Assembly (NCBI GenBank): GCA_039816705.1
Contig: JBCBXF010000005.1
Location: forward strand, 1-30,183
DNA: 30,183 nucleotides
Source of the DNA: CALHAX01 sp039816705
GTDB taxonomy: Bacteria; Pseudomonadota; Alphaproteobacteria; Rhizobiales; CALHAX01
Direction of reading: 5' to 3'
The position numbers and the translations under genes were made by a program. The notes beneath the pieces are model-generated. The model was given only the letters and a program-made list of their open reading frames with translations. It did not search any database and was not told the origin of the DNA. Below are positions 24,334-30,183 of the stretch, piece after piece (the first letter of the stretch is position 1; every line of letters starts with the position of its first letter).

Positions 24334-25086
24334 TCACATGACCAGCGCTCGCCCGATCAGCAACAGCCCGAGCGCAATCAGTACAATCAGCACGCTTCTA
24401 CGGAATACCGCTGTCGACATTTTGTTGCGCAGCCACGTCCCGGCGATCACCCCGGCCACCATCGGTGCGACAGCTGCGACCGAGAGCGCACCGATCTGTA
24501 GTGTCAGAAACCCGATCGCCCATAGCCCTCCGGCCACGATCACTGATGAGAGCGTAAAGGACGTATTGATCGTTTGCAGGAAGACATTGCGCGCCAATGG
24601 CATGCCAAGGAGGTAGGGGAGGACAGGCATGATCTGCGATCCTGTGATCCCGTTCACCAGCCCGGTGCAGAACCCGACGGGGACGCGGAGCGCATTGTGC
24701 AGACCTTCCGGCAGCATCGCGTCGATGTGGCCAAGCGTCCACGCGCCATAGAAGACGAGCACGAGCCCGAGCAGTGCGGCTGCATAGTCAAGATTGACCT
24801 GACTCAGTAGATAGAGACCGAGGCAGAGCCCCGGAATGACCGCCGCAAACATCGGCCAGAACCGCACCCACGTTTCCCGAAAGGCGGCGGCCTGCACATG
24901 CACCATCAGGTTGCTCGCAATCGATGGCACAAGCACCAGCGGCATGGCCCGATCGAGCCCGACAGCCAGAACAAGAATAGGAAGGCAGGTCGACGAAAAC
25001 CCAAGTCCCACAGCGCCTTTGACGAGCCCTGCAAACAGGAACGCAAATACGGCGAGCGCAATGGCACCGCCCGTCAGATCGTCCAT
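24334..25086 (-). CDS. TSUP family (TauE/SafE) membrane permease
   Basis: An inner-membrane transporter of the sulfite/organosulfonate exporter family, 250 residues with about seven or eight hydrophobic segments. The first half opens with FAGLVKGAVGLGFSSTCLPIL, the classic G-x-x-G-G-G-type TauE motif position, and the second repeat with VGFCTGLVNGITGSQIMPVLPYLLG; this internal repeat is diagnostic for TSUP. A proline and glycine rich loop joins the halves. The substrate (sulfite, sulfonate or another C1/C2 acid) cannot be read. It is read away from the RNA candidate at 25192-25355, whose terminator would keep upstream transcription out of it. A second, different TSUP gene lies at 26667-27455. 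Confidence 0.9.
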   Translation of the reverse strand: MDDLTGGAIALAVFAFLFAGLVKGAVGLGFSSTCLPILVLAVGLDRAMPLVLVPSIASNLMVHVQAAAFRETWVRFWPMFAAVIPGLCLGLYLLSQVNLDYAAALLGLVLVFYGAWTLGHIDAMLPEGLHNALRVPVGFCTGLVNGITGSQIMPVLPYLLGMPLARNVFLQTINTSFTLSSVIVAGGLWAIGFLTLQIGALSVAAVAPMVAGVIAGTWLRNKMSTAVFRRSVLIVLIALGLLLIGRALVM

Positions 25087-25191
25087 GGCTACCCCCGCGC
25101 CCTCGGCTGCGCCCTTCGGTACGACGACACGCTGTACGCATCAAACGACTTTGCGCATCCGACGGTGAGCAGATGTGCCGATCGGGCAAAG

Positions 25192-25227
25192 AAAAAGGCG
25201 CACCGGGGAGGAGGTCGGTGCGCCTTT
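25192..25227 (-). terminator. Rho-independent terminator (minus strand)
   Basis: A perfect 12-bp stem (25194-25205 with 25216-25227) has a 10-nt loop. On the minus strand the stem runs into TTTTT (25196-25192), on the plus strand only into TTT, so it acts best for minus-strand transcripts. No protein gene lies upstream of it on that strand until 26667, which supports an RNA gene just before it. Confidence 0.8.
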
Positions 25228-25355
25228 CAACGAAGCAGGCCGTCGCCTGCTCGATTGGAAAACTCTGTTGTGCGTCAGAGCTGACCAAACTTGGATCCAA
25301 CGGTATTCGAACCGCCGGCGACTGCGCTTCGGCGGGGGAGGACCGCTTCCAATCG
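25192..25355 (-). ncRNA. Candidate structured non-coding RNA
   Basis: Read on the minus strand, a 9-bp helix is possible between TTCCAATCG (25347-25355 on the plus strand) and CGATTGGAA (25252-25260). Inside it lie a 6-bp hairpin (CCGCCG 25312-25317 with CGGCGG 25330-25335), a 4-bp one (25301-25304 with 25311-25314), the palindrome TTGGATCCAA (25291-25300) and a 5-bp stem (25263-25267 with 25276-25280). Then comes a 7-bp hairpin (25234-25240 with 25245-25251) and a 12-bp terminator with a minus-strand T run. A TATGAC -10-like hexamer on the minus strand (25368-25363) lies just before the outer helix. The family is not recognised; it does not read as a tRNA, SRP RNA or 6S RNA to me. Confidence 0.35.
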
Positions 25356-25387
25356 CAGCATTGTCATATGAGTAGCGCGCATTTTTG

Positions 25388-25416
25388 TGCGGCGCACCAT
25401 AATTTGCTGCACCGCA
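25388..25416. promoter_or_regulatory. Paired TGC-N3-GCA motif, possible operator
   Basis: TGCGGCGCA (25388-25396) and TGCACCGCA (25408-25416) form an inverted pair with one mismatch and an 11-nt spacer. The second core with its flank (25405-25417) fits the TG-N-TGC-N3-GCAA pattern seen before the phasin gene except for the last base. It overlaps the expected -35 area of the minus-strand RNA candidate and lies about 90 nt before the DMT gene. Confidence 0.3.
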
Positions 25417-25506
25417 TGCCAGCAATGCATCGTGTGCATGCCCTCGACATGGAGGCCTGCGTCAGGCAAGGGGCGATACAACCTGTTTTTCAGTTTGGGT
25501 ATCCGC

Positions 25507-26469
25507 ATGGCGTCTCGCCCTGAAGAAACGATCATGCACCCGGCCGTTGCCTCTTACCGAGTTGCGACGGCGCGCCTTTGGTTGCTGCTTGTTGGCGCCG
25601 GAAGTCTGTGGGGGCTGACCTTCCCATTGGCGCGGATTGCTGCCCAAGGCGGTACGCATGCCGTCACACTTGCGCTTTGGCAGGCGGTGGTGTCGGCGCT
25701 GGGCCTCGTTGCAGTCCATCTGGCGTTGCGGTGGCGTTTGCCGCTCTCTGGCCAGCATGTCCGCTTTTACGCCGTCTGTGGGCTTATGGGCACGGCGTTG
25801 CCGACGTCGCTCTACTACTTGGCGGCAGTGCACGTTCCCTCTGGCGTGCTTGCCATCACCATTGCCACCGTACCCATGATGACGCTGCTGCTTGCTTGGC
25901 TGTGTCGGATCGAACGCCCCTCGATGGCCCGCGTTGCGGGATTGGTCGCCGGTATTCTCGGTGTCGCCTTCCTCGTACTGCCGGAAGCGAGCCTGCCAGA
26001 CCCCGCAGCCGTGCCGTGGGTGCTGCTTGTCGTCCTCTGCGCAGCCTGTTACGCGATCGAGAACAGCTATATTGCGCTTGATTTACCGCCCGACACGCAT
26101 CCGCTCTCCATCCTCCTGGGCATGATGATTGCGGCCGCGTTGATGACCGCTCCGGTTGCTTTTGTCTTTGGCGTGCTTGCCCTTCCGTCGCTGCCTTTTG
26201 GATGGCCAGAGATATCGCTTTTCGGCATGGCTGTGTTGAGCACCGTGGCGTACACCGTTTTTGTCTATCTCGTTGGCGCAGGCGGCCCCGTTTTTGCCAG
26301 TCAGATTGCGTATGTGGTGACGCTCACCGGCGTTGCGTGGGGCATGGTGTTGCTTGGGGAAGCGCACTCGGGCTGGGTCTGGGCAGCCCTCGCTATTATG
26401 CTCGTCGGCCTCGCGCTCGTGAAACCTGGTGGTGACGCAGCCGGGTCACAGAGCGAAGTGAAACCTTAG
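25507..26469 (+). CDS. DMT (EamA) family transporter
   Basis: A drug/metabolite transporter, 320 residues from ATG 25507, with ten hydrophobic segments in two EamA repeats of five. The first repeat starts near LLLVGAGSLWGLTFPLARIAA, the second near PWVLLVVLCAACYAIENSYIAL. The ends of the repeats show AITIATVPMMTLLLA and YVVTLTGVAWGMVLLGE, the latter the usual EamA TM9 signature. The substrate is unknown: family members export amino acids, nucleosides or toxic metabolites. The ORF is open upstream to 25387, but those residues are Cys-rich and unlike the family. ATG 25534 is another possible start. No clear Shine-Dalgarno sequence precedes either. It converges with the second TSUP gene. Confidence 0.87.
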   Translation: MASRPEETIMHPAVASYRVATARLWLLLVGAGSLWGLTFPLARIAAQGGTHAVTLALWQAVVSALGLVAVHLALRWRLPLSGQHVRFYAVCGLMGTALPTSLYYLAAVHVPSGVLAITIATVPMMTLLLAWLCRIERPSMARVAGLVAGILGVAFLVLPEASLPDPAAVPWVLLVVLCAACYAIENSYIALDLPPDTHPLSILLGMMIAAALMTAPVAFVFGVLALPSLPFGWPEISLFGMAVLSTVAYTVFVYLVGAGGPVFASQIAYVVTLTGVAWGMVLLGEAHSGWVWAALAIMLVGLALVKPGGDAAGSQSEVKP

Positions 26470-26666
26470 AGCCTGCCCGAGTGACGTGGAGACGGCACTG
26501 TTTGTTTTGGACGCCCGCCGTCCGGCAATCCCGAATGGCCCGGCATTTTAGCCGCTGTCTCGTCGCGTCCCGCCTTATCCGCACCCCCGATCCGCGTTTC
26601 AGCGAGACGCCCGATCTTGAGACGAATGCGTTACGGCAGCGTCGGCGCGTTTAACTCGCAGAGGCT

Positions 26667-27455
26667 CTACCGCAACCCCAGCGCGACATCTGCAACGAGG
26701 TAGATCCCGAGCGCGGCAAGCAACGCGAGGATCAGCTTGCGAAACCCCGCCTCACTGATGCGGCGATAGAGCGGAATGCCGCACGCCACTCCGACCAGCG
26801 TGACCGGCACGACATACAGAGCAAGGTCCAAAACCTCCCGCGTCACCAGACCCGCATACCAAAGGCTCGCGAAAGCGAATGTGACTGTCGCCAGATTGAG
26901 CGGCTGGTAGACCGCGCGCTGCTCTTCCTTCGACCACCCCCGCATACTCGTCCACAGCGACCAGACCACACCGGGGATCGCTGCCCCTCCACCGACAAGA
27001 CCGCCTGTGACCCCGACCAACGCATCGGGCAGCGGCGTGCGCGGAGAGATCACGATCCGGCGACGGCGCGCCAGCATTACAATGCAGTATCCGATCAGGA
27101 TCACGCCGATGAGCCCCTTGAGCAGATCGGTCGGAACGGAGACGAGAATGAAAGCTCCGAGCGGCGCCCCGACCAGCGCCCCAAGCGCGAATGGTACAAT
27201 CCGCCGCCATTGGATCGCGTGCCATACCGTGCGCAACGACGCGGGGACGAAAAAGAGCGCTGAAAACATCATCAGCGGTGCCGCGATCTTTGGCGATAGC
27301 ACGATGAGATAGACCCCCATCATCAGCGGCCCGCTACCAAACCCGACGGCACCCGTGACGATGCCACCGAAGAATGCGGCCACCAGAATGATGGCGAGAT
27401 GCTCGAGAGGCATGGGCGGCAGGCCCAGTTGCAGGAAGAGGTGCGCATAGCTCAC
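26667..27455 (-). CDS. TSUP family (TauE/SafE) membrane permease, second copy
   Basis: A polytopic inner-membrane protein of 262 residues with about eight hydrophobic segments. The two TSUP half-repeats are visible: AAFFGGIVTGAVGFGSGPLMMGVYL at the start and VGVTGGLVGGGAAIPGVVWSLW in the middle, followed by YQPLNLATVTFAFASL. It differs strongly from the TSUP at 24334 (for example, GSGPL against FSSTCLP), so this is not a recent duplication. The ATG at 27455 gives a polar 14-residue leader; the ATG at 27413 (MPLEHLAI) is an equally possible start. It faces the GNAT gene divergently across 35 nt, so they may share a promoter region. The substrate is unknown. Confidence 0.88.
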   Translation of the reverse strand: MSYAHLFLQLGLPPMPLEHLAIILVAAFFGGIVTGAVGFGSGPLMMGVYLIVLSPKIAAPLMMFSALFFVPASLRTVWHAIQWRRIVPFALGALVGAPLGAFILVSVPTDLLKGLIGVILIGYCIVMLARRRRIVISPRTPLPDALVGVTGGLVGGGAAIPGVVWSLWTSMRGWSKEEQRAVYQPLNLATVTFAFASLWYAGLVTREVLDLALYVVPVTLVGVACGIPLYRRISEAGFRKLILALLAALGIYLVADVALGLR

Positions 27456-27490
27456 TGGTCAGCGCGCGACACGCGGGGTACGCCAGGACT

Positions 27491-28081
27491 ATGCCGTCCA
27501 ACCCGATCCTCATCAAACGCTTCCTCGATCTGCCGGGCAAAGAACATGGCGCAGCCCGCGCGGGGATCGAGGACATCTGCGTGCAGGGCGCGCGTGCACC
27601 GTTCGTATCCGCGAATGACAAGCGCATTTTCCTCCACACCTGGATCAATGCGTACTTCCAAAGTGCAGTGGAACATGTCTGGATCGCATCGCGTGCGCGC
27701 GACGCTGCGATCGTTGGCTATCTCGTTGGCGCGTGCTCGCCGCCCGACCATGCACATGGCCTGCCCGGCCAGTTTCATGTGTCGGTGTTCAGGGATCTCT
27801 GGCGCGCGTTCCCGGCTCACTTACATATCAACGTCACAGCGACCGCCCGCGGCCACGGGGTCGGCGGCGCCTTGATCCGTGCCTTCCTTGAGGATTTGCG
27901 CTGCCGCAAGATCGCCGGTGTCCACATCGTCACCGTCGACGGCGCACGGAACGCGACGTTCTATCGGCGCGCCGGCTTTACCGTTGAGCACGCTCGAAGC
28001 GCGCTCGAGCGCAATCTGGTGTTCATGGGGCAGCACCTTGCTGAGCCCCCCATGTACACGTCGGGAACACAACGGCGCTGA
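27491..28081 (+). CDS. GNAT family N-acetyltransferase
   Basis: A soluble acetyl-CoA dependent acyltransferase of 196 residues. The GNAT core is clear in the second half: LHINVTATARGHGVGGALIRAFLEDL carries the V/I-x-x-x-x-R/Q-G-x-G-x-G/A motif A that holds the pyrophosphate of CoA, and HIVTVDGARNATFYRRAGF is the motif B end with the Tyr acid. The N-terminal half (about 1-100) has a less usual FLHTWINAYFQSAVEHVWIASR helix-sheet stretch and a GYLVGACSPPDHAHGLPGQFHV insert, which probably forms the acceptor site. The acceptor is unknown. It is divergent from the TSUP gene and the last gene before the aap cluster. Confidence 0.85.
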   Translation: MPSNPILIKRFLDLPGKEHGAARAGIEDICVQGARAPFVSANDKRIFLHTWINAYFQSAVEHVWIASRARDAAIVGYLVGACSPPDHAHGLPGQFHVSVFRDLWRAFPAHLHINVTATARGHGVGGALIRAFLEDLRCRKIAGVHIVTVDGARNATFYRRAGFTVEHARSALERNLVFMGQHLAEPPMYTSGTQRR

Positions 28082-28236
28082 AGCATCCACAAGCGGTGCC
28101 GGCGTATCGGGGAAATGTCACCCCGGACGCAGCGTGCCATTGCGATGCCCCATTGCCATCGTTATGCTCCGAGCGAGCGTGTATCCCCGCGCGTTACAAC
28201 GACGGGGCAGACACGCCGTGGGCTGTTGCCAACCTC

Positions 28237-28252
28237 TTGACCGTATGGTCAA
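28237..28252. promoter_or_regulatory. Palindromic operator candidate upstream of aapJ
   Basis: TTGACC (28237-28242) and its complement GGTCAA (28247-28252) flank GTAT. The 16-bp dyad lies 69 nt before the aapJ start. The half-site TTGACC also resembles a -35 hexamer. A regulator dimer bound here could control the amino-acid transporter operon. Confidence 0.4.
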
Positions 28253-28320
28253 TGGATGCCGCGTCAGCCCGGCGATAAGTCAAGGGAACGCAGACGTATC
28301 AAAACCTCAGGAGGGTTTGA

Positions 28321-29337
28321 ATGAAAGTACTGTCGAGAGTTGCGATTGGGGCACTGGTTGCCGCTGGTTTCGCAACAACGGCATCCGCGGCAACGCTGGA
28401 TGACATCAAGAAAAAAGGTCACGTGCAGTGTGGCGTGAGCCAGGGCCTGCCAGGCTTCTCCAACACGGATGACAGCGGCAAGTGGACCGGCATCGACGTC
28501 GATCTCTGCAAGGCCGTCGCAGCTGCTGTTTTCGGCGACGCGACCAAAGTCAAATTCACACCGCTGTCTGCGAAAGAGCGTTTCACCGCACTGCAGTCCG
28601 GTGAAGTCGACATCCTCTCCCGTAACACGACATGGACGATGGGCCGTGACACGGCGCTCGGCCTGAACTTTGCCGGCGTCAACTATTACGACGGTCAGGG
28701 TTTCATGGTGCCGAGCAAGCTCGGTGTCGACAGCGCTCTGAAACTCGATGGCGCATCGGTCTGCACCAACACGGGTACAACGACCGAGCTCAACGTGGCT
28801 GACTACTTCCGTTCGAACAACATGAAGTACGAAGTCGTCGCGTTCGAAAAGGCTGACGAAGTTGTCGCCGCTTACGACGCCGGTCGTTGCGACGTCTACA
28901 CGACAGACCGTTCGGGCCTCGCAGCTCAGCGCCTGAAACTGTCAAACCCGGATGACCACGTCGTTCTCCCGGAAATCATCTCGAAAGAGCCGCTCGGCCC
29001 CGTTGTCCGTCAGGGCGACGATCAGTGGTTCAACATCGTGAAGTGGACCCACTTTGCAATGGTCAACGCCGAAGAAATGGGCGTGTCCAAAGCGAACCAC
29101 GGTGAGATGATGAAGTCTGCAAACCCGGGCATCAAGCGTCTGCTTGGTACCGAAGGTGACTTCGGCTCGAAGCTCGGCCTCGGCAATGACTGGGCATCCA
29201 ACGTGATCAGCCAGGTCGGCAACTACGGCGAAGTGTATGAAGCCAACGTCGGCCCGAACACACCGCTCAAGCTGGCCCGCGGCACGAACGCGCTGTGGAC
29301 CAAAGGCGGCCTGCAGTACGCACCACCGGTCCGTTAA
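28321..29337 (+). CDS. aapJ: General L-amino-acid ABC transporter, periplasmic binding protein AapJ
   Basis: High-affinity solute-binding protein of the Aap system, which imports many L-amino acids. The 338 residues begin with a signal peptide of about 23 residues (VAIGALVAAGFATTASA|ATLDD) and belong to the SBP family 3: KGHVQCGVSQGLPGFS, GKWTGIDVDLCKAVAAAVFGD, FTALQSGEVDILSRNTTWT and DVYTTDRSGLAAQRL. It is AapJ rather than a generic His/Gln binder because of the long C-terminal region around LGNDWASNVISQVGNYGEVYEAN that ends in PLKLARGTNALWTKGGLQYAPPVR, as in rhizobial AapJ. A strong AGGAGGG (28309-28315) precedes the ATG. Two cysteine pairs may form disulfides. A hairpin follows before aapQ. 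Confidence 0.94.
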   Translation: MKVLSRVAIGALVAAGFATTASAATLDDIKKKGHVQCGVSQGLPGFSNTDDSGKWTGIDVDLCKAVAAAVFGDATKVKFTPLSAKERFTALQSGEVDILSRNTTWTMGRDTALGLNFAGVNYYDGQGFMVPSKLGVDSALKLDGASVCTNTGTTTELNVADYFRSNNMKYEVVAFEKADEVVAAYDAGRCDVYTTDRSGLAAQRLKLSNPDDHVVLPEIISKEPLGPVVRQGDDQWFNIVKWTHFAMVNAEEMGVSKANHGEMMKSANPGIKRLLGTEGDFGSKLGLGNDWASNVISQVGNYGEVYEANVGPNTPLKLARGTNALWTKGGLQYAPPVR

Positions 29338-29354
29338 GGACGCAAGTGACGACC

Positions 29355-29383
29355 ATCGCCCGGGGAACTCCCCGGGCGATTTT
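29355..29383 (+). terminator. Intercistronic hairpin after aapJ, attenuating terminator
   Basis: A perfect 11-bp GC-rich stem (29355-29365 with 29370-29380) closes an AACT loop; the stem ends in T and TTT follows, then G. It lies 17 nt after the aapJ stop and about 120 nt before aapQ. Such partial terminators or 3'-end stabilisers give more binding protein than permease. Confidence 0.8.
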
Positions 29384-29458
29384 GTATCCGGCTCTTGGCG
29401 CGCATCAAGACGCGCTGCCGGTTGAGCGTTACGTCCCGGGGAGGGTGGCGGACGCAGT

Positions 29459-29478
29459 GTTGCAGGGTGACCTGCAAC
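29459..29478 (+). repeat. Second hairpin before aapQ
   Basis: GTTGCAGG (29459-29466) pairs exactly with CCTGCAAC (29471-29478) around a GTGA loop. It ends 13 nt before the aapQ Shine-Dalgarno sequence (GGGGGAA, 29492-29498). It is not followed by T, so it is not a terminator; it may protect the downstream message from decay or affect translation. Confidence 0.5.
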
Positions 29479-29502
29479 GTCATCGGACTTCGGGGGAATT
29501 CC

Positions 29503-30183
29503 GTGACCTGGCTGCTGGAAAGCATCACATCGATCCCGACGTGGTTCACGTCACTCGATAAAGTCGACGTCGGTTTCACGATACTTCTGCTTGCCGGCCT
29601 GATCGCAACGATCTGGTCGTGGAAGGGCCGCCCCGGGTTGATCGCGGCTGGCGCCTATGTGGCGGTTGGTATCGCCATCGCATTTTTCGTCTCCTTTCAG
29701 GCGGCAGTTGGCCTTGGCGCAGCCCTCGCCCTTGCGTCAGTTTTTCTCCCCAATATCCATCCCGAGCATGGCCAGATCATCTGGTACAATGATCCACGCA
29801 AACGCGGCGTCCTCGCGCAAGGTTTGCTTTATCTGTTCGTTGTCTGGAGCGTCTATGCGATCGTCACGAACACGATCGTTAACCTCGAGCGCCAGAACAT
29901 CGCCTCAGGCTTCGGGTTCTGGAACCAGACCGCCGGTTACGGGATCAATTTCAATCCCTTCCTCCAGTATTCGGAAGAGAGCAGCTACGGCCAGACCTTC
30001 TGGGTCGGCCTTCAGAACACGCTCGTCGTTGCCGTCATCGGTATTTTCCTCGCGACCATCCTCGGCTTCATCGTCGGTGTGGCGCGGCTCTCCAGCAACG
30101 TGATCATCTCGAAGCTTGCCTACTGGTACATCGAGATCAACCGTAACATCCCGCTGCTGCTGCACATCTTCATCTGGTACTTC
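29503..30183 (+). CDS. aapQ: Amino-acid ABC transporter permease AapQ, N-terminal part, truncated by window edge
   Basis: First of the two inner-membrane permeases of the Aap transporter. From the GTG at 29503, with GGGGGAA (29492-29498) 4 nt upstream, 227 codons are open to the window edge. The AapQ-like part begins at WYNDPRKRG (residue 94) and continues with IASGFGFWNQTAGYGI, SSYGQTFWVGLQNTLVVAVIG and the ABC-permease segment ARLSSNVIISKLAYWYIEINRNIPLLLHIF. Before it lie about 93 residues with two clear hydrophobic segments (about 23-40 and 47-67) and a weaker third (68-83), absent from the AapQ proteins I know. The last in-frame start codon before W94 is GTG at 29659 (residue 53), so at least 41 extra residues are certain if the frame is right. 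The conserved C-terminal permease core lies outside. Confidence 0.9.
   Translation, partial: MTWLLESITSIPTWFTSLDKVDVGFTILLLAGLIATIWSWKGRPGLIAAGAYVAVGIAIAFFVSFQAAVGLGAALALASVFLPNIHPEHGQIIWYNDPRKRGVLAQGLLYLFVVWSVYAIVTNTIVNLERQNIASGFGFWNQTAGYGINFNPFLQYSEESSYGQTFWVGLQNTLVVAVIGIFLATILGFIVGVARLSSNVIISKLAYWYIEINRNIPLLLHIFIWYF

Larger units (their letters stand above)
25087..25506. other. Intergenic region with RNA candidate and TGC-N3-GCA pair
   Basis: A 420-nt stretch with no credible protein gene. Frames open here have no family look and no Shine-Dalgarno sequence. It holds the terminator at 25192-25227, the nested inverted repeats that make up the RNA candidate (25192-25355), and a pair of TGC-N3-GCA cores at 25388-25416. 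Confidence 0.6.

Noticed and set aside
25300..25320. TTCGAA-type stretch resembling a tRNA T-loop
   Set aside because: The stems on either side do not pair on either strand, and no acceptor or anticodon arm can be drawn, so no tRNA is called.
25173..25523. A 116-codon plus-strand frame across the 25.2-25.5 kb region
   Set aside because: It has no Shine-Dalgarno sequence, is Cys/His/Met-rich with no domain, and runs through the terminator stem and inverted repeats.
24334..27455. Two TSUP genes close together as a tandem duplication
   Set aside because: Their motifs and lengths differ strongly and the same-strand copies are separated by a DMT gene on the other strand, so a recent duplication is unlikely.

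Overview
The window is about 30 kb of GC-rich, tightly packed chromosomal DNA from an alphaproteobacterium, most likely of the order Hyphomicrobiales (Rhizobiales). Supporting markers are an ATP12-family F1-ATPase chaperone, a PHA phasin, a short PutA without the DNA-binding domain, a SPOR-tailed D-Ala-D-Ala carboxypeptidase, a membrane-anchored Tim14-like J-protein, ClpS-ClpA and an Aap-type general amino-acid ABC transporter. I see no phage genes, transposases, CRISPR array, rRNA or convincing tRNA. The content is mostly core housekeeping.

Layout. 1-2109 (minus strand): 5' part of parE (topoisomerase IV subunit B), then panC (pantothenate synthesis). 2267-8456 (plus): putA, a MATE exporter, a VWA-domain protein and a TM-anchored DnaJ-like protein. 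8479-9834 (minus): a DacF/PBP6-like carboxypeptidase with a SPOR domain. 10320-14100 (plus): a phasin with a probable PhaR-type operator cluster and a strong terminator, then clpS-clpA and its terminator. 14283-15050: an Asp/Glu-racemase/maleate-isomerase-like enzyme. 15207-21747: eight plus-strand genes with short gaps or overlaps: Do-type protease, rarA, a Tae4-like peptidoglycan amidase, a small two-TM protein, crcB, an RluC-type pseudouridine synthase, a HAD phosphatase and ATP12. 21836-23722: a small membrane protein and propionyl-CoA carboxylase beta. 23778-25086 (minus): a secreted hypothetical protein and a TSUP permease. 25087-25506 has no protein gene but holds a structured-RNA candidate on the minus strand. 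Then a DMT exporter (+), a second TSUP permease (-) and a GNAT acetyltransferase (+). 28321-30183: aapJ and the start of aapQ, which runs off the window.

How the genes work together. clpS and clpA form the N-end-rule adaptor and unfoldase pair. aapJ and aapQ are the binding protein and a permease of one uptake system, separated by a hairpin that may set their expression ratio. putA degrades proline, which an Aap system can import. The least ordinary item is the Tae4-like amidase whose stop codon overlaps the start of a two-TM protein. The pair sits inside a housekeeping gene run with no type VI secretion genes in view. Other points worth attention are the 25.2-25.4 kb RNA candidate, the exact-consensus PhaR-like sites before the phasin, the histone-H1-like tail on ClpA, the tripeptide-repeat N-terminus of ClpS and an unusual N-terminal membrane extension on AapQ.
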